NCBI GenBank assembly: GCA_028289185.1
Contig: JAQGGV010000008.1
Location: 1 to 5,280, forward strand
Direction of reading: 5' to 3'
DNA length: 5,280 nt
Source: Candidatus Saccharimonadota bacterium
GTDB lineage: Bacteria; Patescibacteriota; Saccharimonadia; Saccharimonadales; Saccharimonadaceae
Part shown: positions 1 through 5,280 of the stretch, in pieces
Position numbering within the stretch: position 1 is the stretch's first letter
How the letters are laid out: the number at the start of each line of letters is the position of its first letter
Made by a program: the position numbers and the translations under genes
The notes under the pieces: generated by a model
What the model saw: the letters and a program-made list of their open reading frames with translations, nothing else
What the model was told of the DNA's origin: nothing
Databases searched by the model: none

Positions 1-410
1 TTGACCCGACGCACGAACATACGTTCCACCAGCATGAAGGTGTATTTGTCAGTTCGACGGCGAGTCTGTCGCAGATGCTCGGTACGCTACGGGCGTTTTT
101 TGAGCAGTACTACAGCCAGGAACTCAAGATCAAAACGCAGCCAAGTTATTTCCCTTTCGTCGAACCTGGGCTAGAATTCGCAATCGAAAAACCGGCTTCT
201 CTTGGTGGTAAACCAGGTGAGTGGATTGAAATGCTGGGTTGTGGCATGATCCACCCGAATGTGTTGGAGGCGGCAGGTATTGATAGTACGAAATATCGCG
301 GGTTTGCCTGGGGCGGCGGTGTTGAGCGTTTGATTATTTTGAAATATGGCCTAGAGGAAATCCGACACCTAGAGGCCGGTAGGTTGGCATTTTTGAGGAA
401 GTTCGCATGA
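1..410 (+). CDS. pheS: Phenylalanine--tRNA ligase alpha subunit, C-terminal part (5' end outside window)
   Basis: This is the catalytic subunit of the cytoplasmic alpha2-beta2 phenylalanyl-tRNA synthetase, which activates phenylalanine with ATP and charges tRNA-Phe. The reading frame is open from the window edge (first full codon at base 3) and shows the last 135 residues. Visible class II synthetase signatures are the FHQHEG motif-2 region (about bases 36-53), the SYFPFVEP strand (about 144-167), the GCGMIHPNVL block (about 240-269) and motif 3, FAWGGGVERL, with its ATP-binding Arg at 327-329. The end, LAFLRKFA, falls where PheS proteins normally stop. The TGA stop at 408-410 overlaps the pheT ATG at 407-409, so the two subunits are probably translationally coupled. 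The catalytic core looks intact. Identification is firm; only the N-terminal part (coiled coil and motif 1) is missing, because of the window edge. Confidence 0.97.
   Translation, partial: DPTHEHTFHQHEGVFVSSTASLSQMLGTLRAFFEQYYSQELKIKTQPSYFPFVEPGLEFAIEKPASLGGKPGEWIEMLGCGMIHPNVLEAAGIDSTKYRGFAWGGGVERLIILKYGLEEIRHLEAGRLAFLRKFA
395..399 (+). promoter_or_regulatory. Shine-Dalgarno site of pheT inside the end of pheS
   Basis: GAGGA lies seven bases upstream of the pheT ATG at 407, inside the last codons of pheS. The spacing suits ribosome binding and supports this ATG as the start. Together with the ATGA overlap it suggests that equal amounts of the two subunits are made by coupled re-initiation. 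cyoA, by contrast, has no such site. Confidence 0.7.
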
Positions 411-2905
411 TTATTTCACTGAATTGGCTCAAGAAATATACCGACATTGAATTGCCGGTTGATCAGCTGGCGAAACTGATTGGTTCGCGACTGGTTGAAA
501 TCGAGGAAGTCATAGACCTTGGCAAAAAGTACGAGGGTGTCGTGATCGTTAAAGTTGTCGAGTGCAAACCTGTCGAGGGCAGTGATCATTTGAATGTCAC
601 CAAAGTTGATGATGGCGGCGTGGTAAAAGATGTTGAACGCGACGAAAATGGCTTGGTCCAAGTTGTCTGTGGCGCGCCGAATGTACGCGAGGGATTGATG
701 GCCGTCTGGCTGGCACCGGGCGTGACATTACCGGATACTTATAACGATCCAAAACCAGTTGTCCTAGAAGCTCGACCACTTCGCGGCGTTGTGAGTAACG
801 GTATGCTGGCCAGCGCCAAGGAACTCGCCCTGTGGGATGATCACGAAGGAATCCTAGAACTTGAAGATGAGCGAACACCGGGCGAAAGTTTTGCCAAAGC
901 CTACGAACTCGATGATTACCTGCTAGATATCGAAAACAAATCGCTGACACATCGTCCGGATACATTCGGTATTATTGGATTTGCCCGTGAAGTTGCTGGC
1001 GTCCAAGGTAAAGCCTTCAAAACACCCCCGCGTATGACGCTTGAGGGAATCACGTGGCCAGAAAAAGTAGGCAATGAGCCAACGCCACAAGTAACCATCG
1101 ACAATCCCGAACTCTCGACTCGCTACCAGGCGGTCGTACTGACAAATGTCGATAGTCGCGTGCAGCTATCGCCACTCGAAATTCGTACCTATTTAGCACG
1201 AATTGGCGTACGGTCGCATAGTGCAGTGGTTGATATTACGAATTATATGATGATGATTACGGGTCAGCCGCTCCATGCATTTGATTACGACAAGCTAAAG
1301 GCAGTCAATAACGGCCAAATCGATATTCATGTCCGCGCTGGGCAGACTGGCGAAAAACTGGTGCTAATTGATGATCGTGAAATTGAACTACACGAAAATG
1401 ACATTGTGATTGCAAACGGCGATACGCCTGTTGCACTAGCTGGGGCGATGGGCGGCCGGGACACCGAGATTGATGACAATACGACAAATGTGTTGCTAGA
1501 AAGTGCCTCCTTCAATCTGTATAATCTTCGTAATACTCAAATGCGACACGGCATATTTAGTGAAGCGATTACACGCTTTACGAAAGGTCAGCCTGCGGAG
1601 CTGACTGCTCCAGTACTTGCGGGGGCAATTGACTTACTTCGTTTGTCAGCAGGTGCAAATCGTGCGAGTGACATTGCCGATGCCTATCCCGTCAAACAGG
1701 AGCAGCCAAAAGTATACACGACGGCAGATAGCATGAATGCGGCGCTGGGTAGTAACTTCACGACAGATGATATTGTGACGACACTGCAAAACGTCGAGTT
1801 CAGTGTGTCGGTTGACGACAAGGGAACTATCGCGGCCGTCGCACCATACTGGCGAGCAGATATTCATATAGCCGAGGATTTGGGCGAGGAAGTCGGCCGT
1901 TTGAATGGCTTTGACAATATCCCACTGACGCTACCGATGCGTGACTTTACTCCTGTTTCACCTGATTCATTTGATTTATTCCGTTCATGCGTTCGATCAA
2001 TTTTGGCGCGAGCAGGCGCAAATGAAGTCATGACATACAGTTTTGTGCACGGTGACGTGATTCGCAAAGCACAGCAAAACGTCGACAATGCCTACCGCAT
2101 CGTCAACAGCCTGAGTCCTGATCTGCAGTATTATCGCCTGACACTGACGCCAAGCCTACTAAATCTGATTCATCCAAATAGCAAAGCTGGTTATGACAAT
2201 TTCGCTCTCTTTGAACTGAACAAGACTCACTCAAAGGTATTTGGTAAGGATGAGGACGGGACGCCAAAGGAAACGGATTTGTTGGCGCTGACACTGTCGA
2301 GCAAGGTGGACGAGGGTACGACCTATTACCGGGCGAAGCACCTGCTAGATTACCTTGGTGCATCACTCGGACGATCATTTATCTATGCGCCAATCCTCCA
2401 GGAACCTGGCTATGACGAGAGTGCAGCATTTGATATACGTCGTAGCGCCATGGTGACTGATCGGGAAACTGGCGAATACATCGGTATCATCGGTGAATAT
2501 AAATCGAGTGTCAAAAAGGCATTCAAACTGAGTAGCTTTACGGCTGGTTTCGAGCTCGACCCACGTACGCTACACAAAGTCGCTCTCTTGAGTGCCAACA
2601 GCTATTCACCGATTAGTCGATACCCGTCGACGGAGCGAGACATTACCTTTGCATTTACTGATATCAATACGAGCTATCAGCAGGTAAAAGCGCAAATAGA
2701 TGAGAGTATCGAGCAAGTCAAAAACGTTAGTATTGAAGTTTACGCCGGTTCTATCTATCAGCCAAAGGACGCTGCGGCCAAGAATTTCTCTTTCACGGTT
2801 CGATTCACCGCCTCCGATAGAACACTGGCGGGTGCAGAAGTTAATGAGATGGTGGCTGCCATCGCTGCTCCTCTTGTGCAGAAGCTTGGCGCAACCGTCG
2901 TCTAG
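407..2905 (+). CDS. pheT: Phenylalanine--tRNA ligase beta subunit
   Basis: This 832-residue protein is the structural, tRNA-binding and proofreading subunit of phenylalanyl-tRNA synthetase and partners with PheS. Domains in order are: N-terminal segment and OB-fold tRNA-binding domain (about 1-155, with VVCGAPNVREG at 87-97); B3/B4 editing domain (about 225-400), which in the family removes tyrosine mischarged on tRNA-Phe; B5 domain (about 430-500, with the acidic helix AEDLGEEVGRLNGFDNIP at 489-506); catalytic-like core (about 520-700); and C-terminal FDX-ACB anticodon-binding domain (about 735-832, beginning SRYPSTERDITF). By comparison with Thermus PheT as I recall it, the editing residues His261 and Glu334 correspond to His290 (QPLHAFD) and Glu365 (LLESASF), so editing is probably intact. 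The length is slightly above the usual 785-800 residues, partly from an insertion near residues 68-84. The start is fixed by the pheS overlap and the GAGGA site. The end is the TAG at 2903-2905. Confidence 0.97.
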   Translation: MIISLNWLKKYTDIELPVDQLAKLIGSRLVEIEEVIDLGKKYEGVVIVKVVECKPVEGSDHLNVTKVDDGGVVKDVERDENGLVQVVCGAPNVREGLMAVWLAPGVTLPDTYNDPKPVVLEARPLRGVVSNGMLASAKELALWDDHEGILELEDERTPGESFAKAYELDDYLLDIENKSLTHRPDTFGIIGFAREVAGVQGKAFKTPPRMTLEGITWPEKVGNEPTPQVTIDNPELSTRYQAVVLTNVDSRVQLSPLEIRTYLARIGVRSHSAVVDITNYMMMITGQPLHAFDYDKLKAVNNGQIDIHVRAGQTGEKLVLIDDREIELHENDIVIANGDTPVALAGAMGGRDTEIDDNTTNVLLESASFNLYNLRNTQMRHGIFSEAITRFTKGQPAELTAPVLAGAIDLLRLSAGANRASDIADAYPVKQEQPKVYTTADSMNAALGSNFTTDDIVTTLQNVEFSVSVDDKGTIAAVAPYWRADIHIAEDLGEEVGRLNGFDNIPLTLPMRDFTPVSPDSFDLFRSCVRSILARAGANEVMTYSFVHGDVIRKAQQNVDNAYRIVNSLSPDLQYYRLTLTPSLLNLIHPNSKAGYDNFALFELNKTHSKVFGKDEDGTPKETDLLALTLSSKVDEGTTYYRAKHLLDYLGASLGRSFIYAPILQEPGYDESAAFDIRRSAMVTDRETGEYIGIIGEYKSSVKKAFKLSSFTAGFELDPRTLHKVALLSANSYSPISRYPSTERDITFAFTDINTSYQQVKAQIDESIEQVKNVSIEVYAGSIYQPKDAAAKNFSFTVRFTASDRTLAGAEVNEMVAAIAAPLVQKLGATVV

Positions 2906-2922
2906 CTGGTATCATATAAGCA
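2886..2922 (+). promoter_or_regulatory. Candidate extended -10 promoter for the cyo operon
   Basis: TTGGCG (2886-2891, four of six matches to TTGACA) is followed by an 18-base spacer and TATCAT (2910-2915, five of six matches to TATAAT), with the extended -10 TG at 2907-2908. Usual spacing would start transcription near A2922, six bases before the cyoA ATG, giving a nearly leaderless mRNA. An overlapping alternative -10, TATAAG (2915-2920), has no good -35 and would start transcription at the ATG itself. The -35 lies inside the last codons of pheT. No Shine-Dalgarno sequence and no terminator hairpin lie in the gap, so read-through from pheST is also possible. This is pattern matching only. 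Confidence 0.5.
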
Positions 2923-2927
2923 CTAGC

Positions 2928-3863
2928 ATGACGAAGCGAAAACTCCCGGCGATCAAATCGTGGCACGTTGTCGTTGCCCTTACTTTGCTGTTGCTTGCAG
3001 TAGGGGTGGGTTTGTCGTTTTATCTGCAGGGTAAAGACATTCCGGTACTCAATCCGCAGGGTATTATCGGCCAGCAGGAAAAGAACCTGATTCTGTTTAC
3101 GCTACTACTGAGCGTTATCGTTGTGGTACCAGTGTTTGTGATGTTGGGTACAATCGCCTGGCGTTATCGCGACGGTAACACAAAAGCCAAATATACACCC
3201 GATGTGGAAGGCAATAGATGGCTGGAAACGCTGTGGTGGGGCATACCAATTGTCATCATCGGTATCTTGATTGTCGTGACATGGGTCAGCACGTATCAAC
3301 TGGATCCTTATAAACCACTCAACTCCAACGTCAAGCCGATTACCGTTCAAGTTGTTGCGCTGCAGTGGCGCTGGCTGTTTATCTATCCTGACCAGCATGT
3401 GGCAACCGTCAACGAACTCAAAATACCGGCTGGCACACCGATTAATTTCCAGATTACCGCCGATGCGCCGATGAGTGGCTTTTGGATCCCAAGCCTGGGT
3501 ACACAGACGTATGCAATGACCGGTATGAATGCACAGTTGCGTCTGGAGTCCGACAAGGCAGGCACGCTGCGTGGTACCAACAGCAATATCAACGGCAAGG
3601 GCTATGCAGGCATGAACTTCACTGTGACCACCATGTCATCCCGTCGTGATTTTGATCTATGGGCAAGCACCATTGCGAACTCGCCAAACCATGACCACTT
3701 GGCCTGGGACGAATACCAGAATCTCGTCAAACCATCGACTGATACGTCGGTCGGATATTACCATTTGCACGATAGTAACCTGTATAGTGAAATCATGGGA
3801 AAATATATGAGCAGCGGTTCGATGGCGACGCCAATTGAGCCCAAAGACGGGAACGAGAAATAA
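2928..3863 (+). CDS. cyoA: Cytochrome bo-type quinol oxidase subunit II
   Basis: This 311-residue membrane protein is subunit II of a heme-copper quinol oxidase, which oxidises quinol and reduces O2 while pumping protons. It has a basic N-terminus (MTKRK), a first hydrophobic segment (13-33), two further membrane helices (about 53-77 and 103-122), then an extracytoplasmic cupredoxin domain (about 135-235) and a COX_ARM-like tail (about 238-295). It matches E. coli CyoA along its length: the LNPQG.IG motif after the first segment, KAKYTPD, ALQWRWLFIYP (144-154) and GTQTYAMTGM (191-200). The CuA Cys/His ligands of cytochrome c oxidases are absent, as in quinol oxidases. Glu100 (RWLETLWW) matches the Glu linked to the K-channel entrance. 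There is no cysteine at all, so the lipobox of E. coli CyoA is missing and the first segment probably stays as a membrane anchor. The ATG at 2928 is chosen because the longer in-frame reading (from 2700) lies within pheT; the next start-like codons downstream would remove the N-terminal basic stretch. The stop overlaps cyoB by one base. Confidence 0.95.
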   Translation: MTKRKLPAIKSWHVVVALTLLLLAVGVGLSFYLQGKDIPVLNPQGIIGQQEKNLILFTLLLSVIVVVPVFVMLGTIAWRYRDGNTKAKYTPDVEGNRWLETLWWGIPIVIIGILIVVTWVSTYQLDPYKPLNSNVKPITVQVVALQWRWLFIYPDQHVATVNELKIPAGTPINFQITADAPMSGFWIPSLGTQTYAMTGMNAQLRLESDKAGTLRGTNSNINGKGYAGMNFTVTTMSSRRDFDLWASTIANSPNHDHLAWDEYQNLVKPSTDTSVGYYHLHDSNLYSEIMGKYMSSGSMATPIEPKDGNEK

Positions 3864-5280
3864 TGTTCGGTTTGCTCAGTCTGAACGCCTTGCCGCACGA
3901 CCCGATCACGATTGGTGGCGTCGTGGGTGCGAGTGTCGGATTGCTTGTGCTGATTGCCGGCATGACCTATTTCCGTAAATGGGGTTGGCTGTGGCGCGAA
4001 TGGTTCACATCGCTCGATCCAAAAAAGATTGGCGTGATGTATATTGCCGTCGCCGTGATTATGCTACTGCGCGGACTAGCCGATGCAGCGATGCTCCGCG
4101 CGCAACAAGCGGTCTTTGCGACCAGTCCAAATAGTCCGATTTCACCAGAGTTATTCCAGCAAGTCTTTTCGGCGCATGGTACTATCATGATTTTCTTTGT
4201 GGCGATGGGCGTGATATTTGGCTTTATTAATCTGATTGTACCCTTGCAGATAGGCGCTCGCGATGTGGCCTTTCCATTGCTGAATTCGATTAGTTTCTGG
4301 CTATTTGTTGCCGGTATGATTTTGATTAACGTTTCACTTGGTGTCGGTGAATTTTCGGCTGCTGGCTGGCTAGGCTATCCGCCGCTGAGTGAACTTGCCT
4401 ATAGTCCGGGTGTCGGGATTGACTATTGGATTTGGAGCCTGCAGATTGCCGGTATTGGTAGTTTGCTCTCAGGTGTGAACTTCCTGGTGACGATATTTAC
4501 CATGCGCCGCAAGGGTATGACGCTGTTCAAGATGCCGATTTTTGTATGGTCAGTGTTGACTGCTATGCTGCTGGTCGTATTTGCCTTTCCAATTCTGACG
4601 GCAACACTCGGGATGCTATCGCTCGATCGTTTAATGGGTATGCATTTCTTTACCAGTGATATGGGGGGTAACCCGATGATGTACGTTAACCTCATTTGGG
4701 CATGGGGACATCCAGAAGTCTATATTTTGATATTGCCAGCCTTTGGTATTTTCTCGGAAATTGTACCGGTCTTTAGCCACAAGAAATTATTTGGGTATAA
4801 AAGTATGGTTTTCGCTCTGATATCAATCATGGTTCTATCGTTCACCGTCTGGCTGCACCATTTCTTTACGATGGGGTCGGGTGCCGACGTCAATGCGTTC
4901 TTTGGCATGATGACGATGGTGATCGCGATTCCGACAGGTGTCAAAGTCTTTAACTGGATATTTACAATGTTCCGTGGTCGTGTGACGTTTGCAACGCCAA
5001 TGTTGTGGTTCATGGCCTTCGTTGTGACGTTTACCCTAGGGGGTGTCACCGGCGTGCTGATGGCGGTGCCAGGCATCGACTATGTCGTGCATAATAGCCT
5101 GTTCCTGGTGGCCCACTTCCACACGATGATCGTCGGTGGTGTGCTGTTTGGCGCATTTGCGGGTGTTGCGTATTGGTTCCCGAAGTTTACCGGTTTTTAC
5201 CTGCACGAGGGCCTAGGCAAGGTTGCTTTTTGGTTGTGGCTGACAGGTTTCCTGTTCGCGTTTGTCCCGCTCTACATTTT
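3863..5280 (+). CDS. cyoB: Cytochrome bo-type quinol oxidase subunit I, N-terminal 472 residues (3' end outside window)
   Basis: This is the catalytic subunit of the quinol oxidase, holding a low-spin heme and the heme-CuB site where O2 is reduced. The frame is open to the window edge; 472 residues are seen of about 660 in E. coli CyoB, and the match is gap-free with a constant offset of one. It starts MFGLLSLNALP, almost as in E. coli, and has an extra first helix (about 14-34) plus helices I to part of XI. The ligands are intact: low-spin heme His105 and His420, CuB His283, His332 and His333, the His-Tyr partner Tyr287 (WGHPEVY), and high-spin heme His418. The D-channel (Asp134, Asn123, Asn141, Glu285) and the K-channel (Thr358, Lys361) are present, so proton pumping is expected (A-type). 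At the quinone site Arg70, Asp74 and Gln100 are kept, but the E. coli His98 position is Leu97. The common DHK motif before helix I reads DPK (52-54). Translation probably couples to cyoA through TAATG; only a weak GGGA (3849-3852) precedes the start. cyoC and cyoD would be expected downstream. Confidence 0.96.
   Translation, partial: MFGLLSLNALPHDPITIGGVVGASVGLLVLIAGMTYFRKWGWLWREWFTSLDPKKIGVMYIAVAVIMLLRGLADAAMLRAQQAVFATSPNSPISPELFQQVFSAHGTIMIFFVAMGVIFGFINLIVPLQIGARDVAFPLLNSISFWLFVAGMILINVSLGVGEFSAAGWLGYPPLSELAYSPGVGIDYWIWSLQIAGIGSLLSGVNFLVTIFTMRRKGMTLFKMPIFVWSVLTAMLLVVFAFPILTATLGMLSLDRLMGMHFFTSDMGGNPMMYVNLIWAWGHPEVYILILPAFGIFSEIVPVFSHKKLFGYKSMVFALISIMVLSFTVWLHHFFTMGSGADVNAFFGMMTMVIAIPTGVKVFNWIFTMFRGRVTFATPMLWFMAFVVTFTLGGVTGVLMAVPGIDYVVHNSLFLVAHFHTMIVGGVLFGAFAGVAYWFPKFTGFYLHEGLGKVAFWLWLTGFLFAFVPLYI

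Noticed and set aside
2700..2927. In-frame 76-codon extension of cyoA upstream of 2928, overlapping the end of pheT
   Set aside because: The extension lies in another frame of the conserved FDX-ACB domain of PheT, is low in hydrophobic structure, and would put a long non-conserved tail before the basic N-terminus and first membrane helix expected of CyoA. The ATG at 2928 gives the family length.
2902..2927. CTAGC repeated at both ends of the pheT-cyoA gap, considered as an operator or terminator stem
   Set aside because: The five-base units are direct, not inverted, repeats, one is part of the pheT stop codon, and no GC-rich stem with a U-tract exists. Chance is sufficient.
2103..3398. Antisense open frames of 91 and 97 codons opposite pheT (2103-2378) and cyoA (3105-3398)
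   Set aside because: They are shadows of conserved genes, with low-complexity or His/Pro-rich translations and no conserved features.
4423..5076. Antisense open frames of 90 and 118 codons opposite cyoB (4423-4695 and 4720-5076)
   Set aside because: They lie wholly opposite strongly conserved oxidase helices, have no recognisable domain or ribosome binding site, and their composition is what the reverse complement of membrane-protein codons gives.
3863..5280. Possible identity as a cytochrome c oxidase subunit I or a cytochrome aa3 menaquinol oxidase (QoxB)
   Set aside because: The gap-free match to E. coli CyoB including the MFGxLSLxAxP start, the extra N-terminal helix, and a subunit II without CuA ligands all favour a bo-type quinol oxidase. 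The heme type (o or a) cannot be read from the sequence.

Overview
The window is a compact, plus-strand-only stretch of bacterial DNA with four genes, two of them cut by the window edges: the 3' part of pheS, a complete pheT, a complete cyoA (quinol oxidase subunit II) and about the first 70 % of cyoB (subunit I). Nearly every base is coding. The only intergenic gap is 22 bases, between pheT and cyoA. I saw no RNA gene, mobile element, repeat array or CRISPR.

Organism: the best guess is a member of the Candidate Phyla Radiation, most likely Saccharibacteria (TM7). This is inference. PheT has a long version of the tRNA-binding domain and a sequence style (for example NKSLTHRPDTFG) that I associate with CPR bacteria. 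Base composition is mid-range, junctions are extremely tight, and a cytochrome bo-type oxidase in a CPR genome points mainly to environmental Saccharibacteria. TGA, TAG and TAA each end a gene at the family's normal C-terminus, so the standard code (or table 11) applies and UGA is not recoded to glycine as in Gracilibacteria/SR1.

Layout: bases 1-410 hold the end of pheS, which overlaps pheT in an ATGA junction (407-410). pheT runs 407-2905. The 22-base gap 2906-2927 carries a good extended -10 promoter candidate placed so close to the cyoA ATG that the transcript would be almost leaderless. cyoA runs 2928-3863 and overlaps cyoB by one base (TAATG, 3861-3865); cyoB continues off the right edge.

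Function: PheS and PheT form the alpha2-beta2 phenylalanyl-tRNA synthetase, with PheT also carrying the proofreading domain. CyoA and CyoB form the core of a membrane quinol:O2 oxidoreductase of the heme-copper superfamily. CyoA lacks the CuA ligands, which marks it as a quinol and not a cytochrome c oxidase. CyoB keeps all metal ligands and both proton channels but has lost one histidine of the E. coli ubiquinone site (His98, here Leu97). That is the most interesting single observation. I found no new type of biological system.
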